From the NCBI GenBank assembly GCA_041583135.1, contig JBFHGJ010000004.1, forward strand, positions 68,902 through 132,901: a DNA stretch of 64,000 nt, written 5' to 3'. The notes under the pieces were generated by a model. That model did not search any database. It was not told where the DNA came from and saw nothing but the letters and a program-made list of their open reading frames with translations. Source of the stretch: JABSOG01 sp041583135. GTDB lineage: Bacteria > Pseudomonadota > Gammaproteobacteria > Enterobacterales > Alteromonadaceae. The position numbers were made by a program, and so were the translations under genes. Below are positions 1 to 7,562 of the stretch, one piece after another; position 1 is the stretch's first letter; the number at the start of each line of letters is the position of its first letter.

Positions 1-717
1 AAATCCGCCGGATTGATATCGATCTCAATACTGTCGTCAACCTCAGGATAAACGAAAGCAGACGCAAAAGAAGTGTGACGCTTGTTGTTCGAGTCGAACG
101 GTGATTTTCGGACCAAACGGTGCACGCCGGTTTCGGTGCGCAGCCAGCCATAGGCAAACTCGCCGCTCATTTTGATGGTCGCCCCTTTGATACCGGCAAC
201 ATCACCATCTGACGCTTCGATCAATTCGGTTTTAAAGCCTTTGGCCTCACCAAAGCGCAAATACATTCTCAGCAGCATTTCCGCCCAATCTTGCGCCTCT
301 GTACCACCAGAGCCCGCCTGCAAATCGATATAACAATCAGAGCTGTCTTGCGGCCCGCTGAACATACGTCTGAATTCCAGCTTAGCCAATTGCGCTTCTA
401 AATCATCGCTTTCGCTGATGGCTTCATCGAGGGTCTCTTGGTCATCGGCCTCAACGGCCAACTCCACCAAGCCTTCGACATCTTCACAGCCGGCATCGAG
501 CTTATCGATGGTTTCGACTATTAAATCGAGGTCGGATTTTTCTTTACCCAAGGCTTGGGCATTTTGCGGGTCATTCCACACATTGGGGTCTTCAAGCAGA
601 CCGTTGACTTCTTCTAGGCGTTCTTTTTTGACATCGTAGTCAAAGATACCCCCGAAGCACGTCTGTGCGTTCACGTAACTCTTTGATTTTATTAACGACA
701 GGATTTACTTCTAGCAT
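1..717 (-). CDS. prfB: Peptide chain release factor 2 (RF2), 3' end outside window, programmed +1 frameshift
   Basis: RF2 releases the finished peptide at UGA and UAA stop codons. The frame from ATG at 717 gives 25 codons (begins MLEVNPVVNKIKEL, ends VLRGYL) and then meets an in-frame TGA at 642-640. Reading continues in the +1 frame with DYDVKKERLEEVN, which matches E. coli RF2 closely. The tripeptide SPF that recognises the stop codon is present (HRLVRKSPFDSNN). The gene leaves the window before the catalytic GGQ loop, so that part is not visible. It lies 87 bases downstream of recJ on the same strand, the usual arrangement in gammaproteobacteria. Identification is certain; only the C-terminus is missing. 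Confidence 0.97.
639..654 (-). promoter_or_regulatory. prfB: prfB programmed +1 frameshift site
   Basis: On the minus strand the sequence reads CGGGGGTATCTTTGAC: an internal Shine-Dalgarno-like G run, then CTT TGA C. This is the classical RF2 autoregulatory site. When RF2 is scarce, the ribosome slips from CUU into the +1 frame at UGA and makes full-length RF2. The Shine-Dalgarno-like run, the spacer, the slippery CTT and the C after TGA are all present. Confidence 0.97.
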
Positions 718-804
718 TTTATCTCTTCGAAATAGGTTAGATGGTGTTAAACAGGCGAATTGTAACAAGTTCTCCTTGATAAACAAACCGCTAAATCGGA
801 CCTT

Positions 805-2526
805 CTAGGGTTTAAATGGTAGCAATTCTTTGATTAACAATTGAACGCTGACCTGCCCTCTAAATTCATTGATATCCAAGGTATAGGCAACCTGCACATG
901 GGTAAGTGCGCCGTTTGGCCACAACGACAAATCGCAATTGAAGTAAATGCCATCTAAAGCCATACCACTTGGATGTTGCAACATCACTTTAAGGTGCTTC
1001 TGTGCAACCAAACGCTGCGACACCAAGCGAAAACGCCCCTCAAATACCGGCTCGGGAAAGGCTTGTCCCCACGGGCCACTGGTTTTGAGCAATTGTGCAA
1101 ATTCGATATTCATCAGCTCAGGTGGCAACTCTCCATCGGTCAAGATAGTACAAGTGCGTTGTTCTTCTGTAATGATGTCCGCTATCAAACTTTCAAAAGC
1201 CGACTTAAATGCCGCATATTGACTGTGACCAATCGTCAACCCTGCCGCCATCGCGTGGCCACCGAACTTTTTGATCAGCTCGGGATGTTGACCACTGAGC
1301 TGCTCAAAAATATCACGAATATGTAGCCCGGCAATTGAGCGGGCCGAACCTTTCAGCTCACCATTGGCGGTTTGCGCGAACACCGCCGTCGGCCGATGAT
1401 ATTGCTCCTTGATGCGCCCGGCTACAATACCAATCACCCCTTCATGCCAGTCGGCCTGATATAGACAAATGGCATCAGGTATTTGCCCTTCCATCGTCAG
1501 GCCATTCAACACCTTTTGTGCTTCGTTTTGCATTCCCTGTTCGATATCACGGCGATCTTTGTTGAGCATATCCAGTTGCTGCGCAATATGCTTGGCCTGA
1601 TTGTGATCGTCAGTGAGCAAACAACTTATCCCCAAACTCATATCATCGAGCCGACCAGCGGCATTAAGCCTTGGGCCGAGGGCAAAACCAAAATCGCTGG
1701 CCACCAGCTTGCTTTGGTCTTTTTTCGCCACTTCAATCATCGCTTTGATGCCGGGACGGCAATGGCCGCTGCGAACGCGCTGGAGACCTTGATGTACCAA
1801 GATACGATTGTTGGCATCTAAAGGCACCACATCAGCCACTGTACCAAGGGCGACCAGATCAAGCAGCTGCGCAATATTAGGCCCTTTATTGTCGGCAAAA
1901 TAGCCTTGATTGCGCATCTCGCTGCGCAGTGCCAGCAGCAGATAAAAGGCAACGCCAACCCCGGCTAAGTGTTTACTGGGAAAATCGCAGCCGAGCTGAT
2001 TGGGATTGATAATGGCATCGGCGTTTGGCAATTGCTCTGCCGGTAGATGGTGATCGGTAATGAGCACTTCGACCCCGGCTTTTTTCGCCACCTCAACGCC
2101 TTTGATACTAGAGATACCGTTATCAACAGTAATGATAAGCTCGGCGCCTTGAGCCACCGTCAACTCTGCCATTTCCGGTGAAAGACCATAACCAAAATCA
2201 AAACGATTAGGCACCAAAAATTCAACCCGGCGAAAGCCAAGCATTTTAAGCCCCAAAATCATCACCGCAGTCGATGTCGCACCATCGGCATCAAAGTCAC
2301 CCACAATCACAATATGCTTGTCGGCGCTCAATGCTTTGAGCAATAGCGCGACTGCCGCCTTCATGCCGCCAAAGCTTTGATAGTTGTGAAGACTAGCAAC
2401 CGTCGTGTTGAGCTCAGTGCTATCGGTTATGCCCCTACTGGCATATATCTGCTTTAGCACAGGATGAATATTATCTGGTAAGAACGAGTCATCGACTCTG
2501 GCTCTGGCAACTATTTGTTTTTGCAT
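805..2526 (-). CDS. recJ: Single-stranded-DNA-specific 5'-3' exonuclease RecJ
   Basis: RecJ degrades single-stranded DNA 5' to 3' in RecFOR recombination, mismatch repair and base excision repair. The 573-residue product has E. coli RecJ length (577). The DHH phosphoesterase motifs are visible: DFDADG at residues 77-82, DNG at 135-137 and DHH at 158-160, all expected Mn2+ ligands. A DHHA1-type GGHAMAAG motif lies near residue 420, followed by the OB-fold region. The ATG start is well placed and there is no competing start. It sits between dsbC and prfB, as in E. coli; a terminator-like hairpin and a repeat cluster separate it from dsbC, so it may have its own promoter. Confidence 0.97.
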   Translation of the reverse strand: MQKQIVARARVDDSFLPDNIHPVLKQIYASRGITDSTELNTTVASLHNYQSFGGMKAAVALLLKALSADKHIVIVGDFDADGATSTAVMILGLKMLGFRRVEFLVPNRFDFGYGLSPEMAELTVAQGAELIITVDNGISSIKGVEVAKKAGVEVLITDHHLPAEQLPNADAIINPNQLGCDFPSKHLAGVGVAFYLLLALRSEMRNQGYFADNKGPNIAQLLDLVALGTVADVVPLDANNRILVHQGLQRVRSGHCRPGIKAMIEVAKKDQSKLVASDFGFALGPRLNAAGRLDDMSLGISCLLTDDHNQAKHIAQQLDMLNKDRRDIEQGMQNEAQKVLNGLTMEGQIPDAICLYQADWHEGVIGIVAGRIKEQYHRPTAVFAQTANGELKGSARSIAGLHIRDIFEQLSGQHPELIKKFGGHAMAAGLTIGHSQYAAFKSAFESLIADIITEEQRTCTILTDGELPPELMNIEFAQLLKTSGPWGQAFPEPVFEGRFRLVSQRLVAQKHLKVMLQHPSGMALDGIYFNCDLSLWPNGALTHVQVAYTLDINEFRGQVSVQLLIKELLPFKP

Positions 2527-2582
2527 GGTGAGTATCGTTTGGCTCTAAAAAGGCTGGTGCTCAAAATATCCCCCAACTTCAA

Positions 2583-2595
2583 GGTGTCTGACACC
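2583..2595. repeat. GGTGTC-T-GACACC palindrome, single copy beside the 67-bp element
   Basis: A perfect 13-bp palindrome around one central base, followed by AAATTTTAAGGTAC. The same extended pattern (palindrome, A/T run, GGTAC or GGTCC) follows the copies at 2674-2686 and 53676-53688. It lies between recJ and dsbC. Confidence 0.85.
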
Positions 2596-2619
2596 AAATT
2601 TTAAGGTACATAACCGCAA

Positions 2620-2686
2620 GGTGTCAGACACCAATAAAAGTTTTAGCTTAACTATCAATCGGGTAGCTATTTCGGTGTCTGACACT
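2620..2686 (+). repeat. 67-bp interspersed element with GGTGTC-GACACC ends, copy 1
   Basis: Two 13-bp palindromes (2620-2632 and 2674-2686, the latter ending GACACT) bracket a 41-bp spacer. The spacer holds the core AGCTTAACTATCAATCG at 2645-2661. A second element at 53622-53688 has the same 41-bp spacing and 16 of 17 core bases, but in the opposite orientation. The recurrence of spacing and core shows a dispersed repeat unit rather than chance palindromes. From family knowledge, short palindromic GTGTCTGACAC-type repeats often occur near REP-associated tyrosine (IS200-like) transposases; no such gene is in the window, so mobilisation is inference. Confidence 0.75.
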
Positions 2687-2724
2687 AAAATTTTTGGTAC
2701 AAATTCCTGACCGAGGGTTGAGAT

Positions 2725-2750
2725 CAAAAAAGGCTGCGAAGCAGCCTTTT
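2725..2750 (-). terminator. Rho-independent terminator after dsbC
   Basis: On the minus strand GGCTGC-TTC-GCAGCC (2746-2732) is flanked by A residues before and a run of T after. It lies 26 bases beyond the dsbC stop codon and should end dsbC transcription before the repeat cluster and recJ. Confidence 0.85.
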
Positions 2751-2775
2751 GTTTGCAAGGTTGTAAGCTAAACCA

Positions 2776-3525
2776 TTACTGCGTAGATAGCAATGTTTGT
2801 AGCAATTGATGTGGGTCTTGGTAGCCAGGGATCATCACGCCGTCGTCAAGCATAATGGCAGGAGTACCAGAAACACCGACTTTGACACCCAAAGCATATT
2901 GTTCGGCAATCGGCGCATCACACATCGCCACTTTGGAGGTATCTAAGCGCTCGCCCGATTTGGCATCGGTCATGGCTTTTTGCTGGTCTTTGGCACACCA
3001 AATGGCTTTTAACTGTTCAAAGGTCGGGCCTTGAACGCCACTTCGTGGAAATGCCATATAACGAACCGTAATGCCTAAGTCGTTGTACGCCTGCATTTGC
3101 GAATGCAGCTTGCGGCAATAACCACAGCTGGTGTCGGTAAATACGGTCACTTTGTATTTTTCATCTTTGGCAGGAAACACGATCATCGAGTTTTCAAACT
3201 GTTTCATGCCATCTAAACGCACCTTGGCCAATGCGCCCTCAGTCACATTGACAGGACCTTTCTCTGTCAGTTGGTACATCTTACCGTGGATCAACATATC
3301 GCCATCGGCACCGACATAAAACAAGCCTTGATTAGTGATCACCTGATAAACGTTTTTGGCCGGAGATTCACTGATGTCCGTTACTTCAAAGTTGAGTCTT
3401 TTAAGATTGGCCTTAATCGTCGCGTGAACGCCTTTGTCTTGAGATTGAGTGGCAGGGGCCTTAGCGGGCTCAGACGCAAACACGGATAGGGATAAAATGC
3501 CGAGAGCGGCAATGATAGCTTTCAT
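2776..3525 (-). CDS. dsbC: Thiol:disulfide interchange protein DsbC
   Basis: Periplasmic disulfide isomerase that reshuffles wrong disulfides; it is kept reduced by DsbD. The 249-residue precursor starts with a signal peptide (basic MK, hydrophobic stretch to about residue 17, then Ala/Pro-rich). The active site CGYC is at 134-137, the cis-proline TP at 221-222, and a second structural cysteine pair (C177 and C202) matches E. coli DsbC. The N-terminal region corresponds to the dimerisation domain. The gene has its own terminator and follows xerD after a 330-base gap. Confidence 0.96.
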   Translation of the reverse strand: MKAIIAALGILSLSVFASEPAKAPATQSQDKGVHATIKANLKRLNFEVTDISESPAKNVYQVITNQGLFYVGADGDMLIHGKMYQLTEKGPVNVTEGALAKVRLDGMKQFENSMIVFPAKDEKYKVTVFTDTSCGYCRKLHSQMQAYNDLGITVRYMAFPRSGVQGPTFEQLKAIWCAKDQQKAMTDAKSGERLDTSKVAMCDAPIAEQYALGVKVGVSGTPAIMLDDGVMIPGYQDPHQLLQTLLSTQ

Positions 3526-3855
3526 AGATTTAGATTCTCTTTTATCGTCAAATGCTCAAAAAACATACTCTTATTAGACCGTTTTGATGATAAAAAACTT
3601 TCAGAACATAGTCAATTAAGTTTGTTTCAGATACCAGAATAATTGTTATTAAGTTGTTAACTATACCGACTAGCCAGTCAACATGCAAGACGCCAAAAGC
3701 ATTCGCTGGTTGCGCTGCCGCCCCCGTTAGCCCTCACAATGCCCGTCATCTTGCGCGCCTTTAGACCGCTCGCCCCCTAGCCGCCGCTCAAACTCCAGCG
3801 CCGACAGATGAACATGTTACAAATTATTCTTTGTCGATTTAGGCCACCGACCGCT
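3526..3855. other. Intergenic region between xerD and dsbC
   Basis: About 330 bases. The part next to dsbC (3526-3680) is AT-rich and probably holds the dsbC promoter, though I could not assign clear boxes. The part at 3690-3800 is C-rich, has lost codon-like structure and contains only very short open frames (for example 3683-3730) without a ribosome binding site. I see no terminator hairpin or RNA gene. Confidence 0.5.
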
Positions 3856-4737
3856 TTAACTTCTAGGGTGATGCTGGGCATGTATCGATTTGAGTCGTTC
3901 TTTTACCACATGTGTATAAATCTGCGTGGTAGACAGATCAGAATGCCCCAACAACAGCTGCACAACCCTTAAGTCAGCACCATGATTGAGCAAGTGAGTA
4001 GCGAAGGCATGACGCAAAGTATGTGGCGACAGGGCCTTTTTGATCCCCGCCCGCTTAGCATAAAACTTGATCCGATGCCAAAAGGTTTGTCGCGTCATCT
4101 CCACACCGCGATTGGATGGAAACACCACCTCGGACTGTGTTTTCAACAAGACACCACGGCCTTGCTTTTTAAACCGCTCAATCCAATAGTCGGCCTCCTG
4201 CCCCATCGGCACCAGACGCTCTTTATTGCCTTTACCAAAAACCCGGATCACCCCTTGGCGCTGATTGATGTTCTCAAGCTTAAGCCCAACCAACTCCGAC
4301 ACCCGTAAACCGGTGGCATACAACAATTCCAGCATGGCTTTGTCTCTTAGCTCAAGAGGCTCGTCGATATTCGGCTCGCTAAGCAAAGCATCAACATCTT
4401 TTTCGGTGAGGGTTTTCGGCAAAGGATTTTCCAGCTTCGGCAGTGCAATGAGTTGCATCGGATTGTCGTTAATCGACTTTTGCGCCTGTAAATAACCATA
4501 AAACCGCCGCATGGAGCTAATGGCTCTGGCCGTACTGCGAGCCTTTAAACCTTGCTCGCGACGAAACGATAGGTAGTTTTCAACACTCTCTCTTGAAATC
4601 TCCAGCACCGAATCCCCTTGGGCCAAAGCAAACTGTTCGAACTTAAGCAGATCGGTGCGATAGGCACTGATGGTGTTGTCGCTTAAGCCGTGCTCCCAAG
4701 CCAAATTGTCTAAAAACTGCTGTATTGACGCGTTCAT
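3856..4737 (-). CDS. xerD: Site-specific tyrosine recombinase XerD
   Basis: XerD works with XerC at the dif site to resolve chromosome dimers at the FtsK-loaded septum. The product is 293 residues (E. coli 298). Catalytic residues are visible: R145 in ATGLRVSEL, K169 in the beta-hairpin GKGNK, H239 and R242 in SPHTLRHAFATH, H265 in LLGHSDLSTTQ, and the nucleophile Y274 in IYTHV. An N-terminal SAM-like core-binding domain covers about residues 1-90. The neighbourhood xerD-dsbC-recJ, with fldB divergent, is the classical one and distinguishes it from XerC. Confidence 0.96.
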   Translation of the reverse strand: MNASIQQFLDNLAWEHGLSDNTISAYRTDLLKFEQFALAQGDSVLEISRESVENYLSFRREQGLKARSTARAISSMRRFYGYLQAQKSINDNPMQLIALPKLENPLPKTLTEKDVDALLSEPNIDEPLELRDKAMLELLYATGLRVSELVGLKLENINQRQGVIRVFGKGNKERLVPMGQEADYWIERFKKQGRGVLLKTQSEVVFPSNRGVEMTRQTFWHRIKFYAKRAGIKKALSPHTLRHAFATHLLNHGADLRVVQLLLGHSDLSTTQIYTHVVKERLKSIHAQHHPRS

Positions 4738-4810
4738 GATTCAGCCTGCCGCTATTGTCTGCTACACTAATGCGCTTTAATAAATAGCATACTTAGGTGA
4801 TGAAATCCCA

Positions 4811-5323
4811 ATGAAAATTGGCTTGTTTTACGGCTCGACCACCTGTTATACCGAAATCGCGGCAGAAAAAATCGCCAAAGCAATCGGTCAAGAGATTGTC
4901 GATATGTTCAATATCAAAGACACCGCCCTCGATAAGATGGCCGATTACGACATTTTGATCTTTGGGATCTCAACGTGGGACTTTGGTGAACTGCAAGAAG
5001 ACTGGGAAGCAAAGTGGGATGATATCGACAATATCGACTTAAGCGGTAAGGTTGTTGCATTGTTTGGTCTTGGCGATCAGGTCGGTTATACCGAATGGTT
5101 CCAAGATGCACTGGGCATGCTGCACGACAAAGCCGTGCTGCAAGGCGCCATCATTATCGGCCACTGGCCCAACGAAGGCTATGAATTTGAAAAATCTCGC
5201 GCCCTCACCGAAGATAAAACCCACTTTTTTGGTTTGGCACTAGACGATGAAAGCCAATATGAGCGCTCTGATGAGCGTATCGAACAGTGGTGTAACGGGC
5301 TAAAACAGACCTTGGAAATATAG
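4811..5323 (+). CDS. fldB: Flavodoxin FldB
   Basis: Small FMN-binding electron carrier. The 170-residue product begins MKIGLFYGSTTCYTE, with the flavodoxin phosphate-binding loop GSTTCYT. It also has the FMN-contacting segments STWDFGELQEDW and GLGDQVGYTEWF. It is closer to E. coli FldB than FldA in the CYTE loop, the LGMLHDK segment and the DERIEQW tail. It is divergent from xerD with about 70 bases between, as in E. coli. A weak hairpin (AGCGG...CCGCT) follows the stop, without a clear T run. Confidence 0.93.
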   Translation: MKIGLFYGSTTCYTEIAAEKIAKAIGQEIVDMFNIKDTALDKMADYDILIFGISTWDFGELQEDWEAKWDDIDNIDLSGKVVALFGLGDQVGYTEWFQDALGMLHDKAVLQGAIIIGHWPNEGYEFEKSRALTEDKTHFFGLALDDESQYERSDERIEQWCNGLKQTLEI

Positions 5324-5366
5324 CGGAGCACCTTGCCCCGCTTCAATATGGCATTGACCGGCAGGG

Positions 5367-6101
5367 TTATTTCAGCGCAGATGCCACTTCTAAGGTTTCA
5401 AACCAGTTGACAAAAGCGTCAACATGCTCGCCTTTGAAGATCCGACCGTGTTGCGGCATCATCATTTCAACATCCATATTGCGGATACGCTTACACCAGT
5501 CGTTTTTGGCTTGATTTGACGGCATCCAGCGCTGATGGAACATCTTCATCGCCGGGATATGCTCTTTAAAGTCTTTAACGTATAAGGGCGCACTCTTATC
5601 TTCAAGGGCTGCGCCTATATCGCCACTCATTAAGATTTTGGCCTGTGGATCATATACATTAAAGTTACCTGAACTGTGCAGGTAGTGGGCCGGAATAAAG
5701 TTAAGAGAAATACTGCCCAATTGCATTGTAGAACCAGAATCGGGAATAGGCACAAATTCAATGTTATCCATGCCAAAGTGACGGATAAACCCTTCCCATA
5801 ACCATGGCGAATATAACTTGGCATTGACCAAGGTCTTATCCCAAAAGCCCAAAGAAGAAATAATGTCAGGGTCTTGGTGCGAAGCAAACAGATACTTGAT
5901 CTGTTCAAGTTCAACATACTTCAATATTGATGAGAGCATCGGCGCAAACAACTCAACCCCACCGGGGTCTAGAACAATCGCCTCATCACCTGAGATGATC
6001 ATATACTGATTGGTGTCGATGATCTTATCCGGGCAATCGGGATCTCGGCCAAACATAACCCACTTATGCGTAGGTCCTTCGTATATCACTTCTGAATGCA
6101 T
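5367..6101 (-). CDS. ODP-type metallo-beta-lactamase-fold diiron protein
   Basis: A 244-residue soluble protein of the metallo-beta-lactamase fold, close to the oxygen-binding diiron (ODP) and flavodiiron families. Putative metal ligands are H75-x-D77-x-D79 (in SHQDPDI), H142, D161 (MSGDIG) and H218 (PQHGR). This HxDxD...H...D...H order is typical of flavodiiron/ODP proteins. No flavodoxin domain follows, so it is unlikely to be a complete NO or O2 reductase. Family knowledge: some ODP proteins sense oxygen or redox state and feed chemotaxis systems. The next gene upstream (6138-6740) resembles a chemoreceptor tip, which supports a sensory role. Substrate and partner are inferred. Confidence 0.8.
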   Translation of the reverse strand: MHSEVIYEGPTHKWVMFGRDPDCPDKIIDTNQYMIISGDEAIVLDPGGVELFAPMLSSILKYVELEQIKYLFASHQDPDIISSLGFWDKTLVNAKLYSPWLWEGFIRHFGMDNIEFVPIPDSGSTMQLGSISLNFIPAHYLHSSGNFNVYDPQAKILMSGDIGAALEDKSAPLYVKDFKEHIPAMKMFHQRWMPSNQAKNDWCKRIRNMDVEMMMPQHGRIFKGEHVDAFVNWFETLEVASALK

Positions 6102-6137
6102 TTACACGCTACCTTATTGTTCTGACTGAATTTAACC

Positions 6138-6740
6138 TTAATACTCACGCAGCCAATGAAAACTCTTGTTGACACAATTCATGATGGTGCCTGACGCCAC
6201 GGCGATATTTTCAGCCACAGAATCGAGATTATCTTTATATTCTTCGGCCCTAGCCGCTTCGACTTTTGACGTTGCGGCAATAAAGCCTGATGCCCGCATT
6301 TGGGTTTGAATGGTCTCAAGTAGAGACTCTAAGTTACGCACCAGCTTTTCACATTCGATATCGCACGTTCTGGCAGTCTCTTGCGTTTGGTCGTATAGCT
6401 CGGTAAAGACCTGAGACTGTTCCAGCTCGTGGTTGCGCATCTTGACATGGTCTAGGCGGCGTAAAAATTCTTTGTAGTTGGAGCTGTTCATCGCAACCTT
6501 GGCAAAATGCAGCGACTGCTCATTGATCTCGTTGGCGCATTCTATGGTCAGACTGGCAAACTCATCGATAAAGTCAGTGATCACCTTAAAGCCCATGGCT
6601 TTTTCACCGGCTCTGATAGCGATGGCCCGGGCGTTTTTTGCCGTCAACGATAATTTCTTGGCTTCCTGTTGTGCCACCGACAAAATGGCCGAAATATTGG
6701 CGGCCACGATAAACACCTGAATACTGTTTTGATTTGCCAT
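6138..6740 (-). CDS. Small soluble protein resembling the chemoreceptor (MCP) signalling tip
   Basis: A 200-residue, almost wholly helical protein without membrane segments. Residues 30-65 (AKNARAIAIRAGEKAMGFKV) look like the conserved hairpin tip of methyl-accepting chemotaxis proteins, usually N-A-A-IEAARAGE-x-G-x-GFAVVA. A second, weaker copy near residues 147-172 (ATSKVEAARAEEYKDNL) has the same EAARAxE core. The ATG at 6740 is preferred over an upstream GTG at 6770 because GGGA lies 6 bases before it. It precedes the ODP-type gene by 36 bases on the same strand, so the two are probably co-transcribed. It lacks the long coiled coil and methylation helices of a real receptor. Function unknown; a CheA/CheW-linked signalling adaptor is inference. 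Confidence 0.65.
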   Translation of the reverse strand: MANQNSIQVFIVAANISAILSVAQQEAKKLSLTAKNARAIAIRAGEKAMGFKVITDFIDEFASLTIECANEINEQSLHFAKVAMNSSNYKEFLRRLDHVKMRNHELEQSQVFTELYDQTQETARTCDIECEKLVRNLESLLETIQTQMRASGFIAATSKVEAARAEEYKDNLDSVAENIAVASGTIMNCVNKSFHWLREY

Positions 6741-6769
6741 TAATGATCCCGAGTCTATTGTTCTTGGCA

Positions 6770-7492
6770 CTATCTATTTAAGTAGAAATTTTGTGTTAAC
6801 GCAATGAATTGACTCGAATACTGATTGTTTTCGTCATAAACGTCAACATCGCTTTGTGCGACGTGTAACGTTTCAACTTTACCATAACAGGCGATATGTC
6901 TGTGTACCGGCTTACCATATTTGGTGTGTACTTTTATGCGCTTATGCAGATATAACCCGGCCTGATTTGCACAGCGTATAAATGCCGCTTCGGCATCGAC
7001 CGGCAAGATAAGCCAAAATTGCCCATTGTCACTGAGTAGCCGGGCTACCTGTTGCGCCAATTGTTCTTTGCTCAAGCTGCAATCATGACGAGCGGTATGC
7101 CGCGCTTGATTTGGCGAGGCTAAAGCATCAGTAAAATAAGGTGGGTTTGAAATAATCAAATCAAACGGCTCGTTCACCTCAAACCGGTTAATGTCGCTAT
7201 GACACAGGGCAATGCGCTCAGCCCAAGGCGATTGCGCCACGTTTTGCAGCGCTTGCTCGTAGGCTGCTTGGTCTAATTCAACCCCTAAAACTGTCCAATT
7301 GTCGCTTTGTGGCGCTTGTTCCGCCAATCGTTGAGCCACAATAAGACACAACAACCCACTCCCGCAGCCGATGTCCAACACCCGCTCAGGCGCCGCAATA
7401 TCCGCCGCACAACCGAGTAAAACCGAGTCCGTGCCGACCTTCATACCGCAACGATCATCATCGACATGAAAATGTTTGAAGGTAAATCCCAT
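6770..7492 (-). CDS. trmN: tRNA1(Val) adenine(37)-N6-methyltransferase
   Basis: S-adenosylmethionine-dependent enzyme that methylates A37 of tRNA1(Val) (E. coli YfiC/TrmN6). The 240-residue product begins MGFTFKHFHV and has the conserved KVGTDSVLLG segment. SAM motif I is VLDIGCGSG at 38-46 and the N6-adenine methyltransferase motif NPPY is at 116-119. It is divergent from srmB, 70 bases apart, exactly the arrangement of yfiC/srmB in E. coli. Its stop abuts the region of the next gene's alternative GTG start. Confidence 0.95.
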   Translation of the reverse strand: MGFTFKHFHVDDDRCGMKVGTDSVLLGCAADIAAPERVLDIGCGSGLLCLIVAQRLAEQAPQSDNWTVLGVELDQAAYEQALQNVAQSPWAERIALCHSDINRFEVNEPFDLIISNPPYFTDALASPNQARHTARHDCSLSKEQLAQQVARLLSDNGQFWLILPVDAEAAFIRCANQAGLYLHKRIKVHTKYGKPVHRHIACYGKVETLHVAQSDVDVYDENNQYSSQFIALTQNFYLNR

Positions 7493-7524
7493 AAGTTTAG
7501 ATTTTTCTATAGGTGTGATTTGGT

Positions 7525-7530
7525 TATAAT
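7525..7530 (+). promoter_or_regulatory. Putative -10 box of srmB promoter
   Basis: A consensus TATAAT inside TTTGGTTATAATAGCGC, 32 bases before the srmB start. The -35 region is weak (TTTTTC at a 17-base spacing). The same 12-mer TTTGGTTATAAT occurs before the lipoprotein gene at 15186. Confidence 0.6.
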
Positions 7531-7562
7531 AGCGCTAATTTTTATTTGCGAAAGCCATTTTC

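Noticed and set aside
2545..2727. Minus-strand open frame of 60 codons between recJ and dsbC
   Set aside because: It is built from the GGTGTC repeats, whose translation gives repeated VSDT-type peptides; no ribosome binding site and no family resemblance.
3683..3730. 15-codon plus-strand frame in the dsbC-xerD gap
   Set aside because: No ribosome binding site, no repeat or leader-peptide character, and too short to support.
3856..4737. XerD as an integrase of a mobile element
   Set aside because: Context (dsbC, recJ, fldB) and sequence show the housekeeping XerD, not an integrase.
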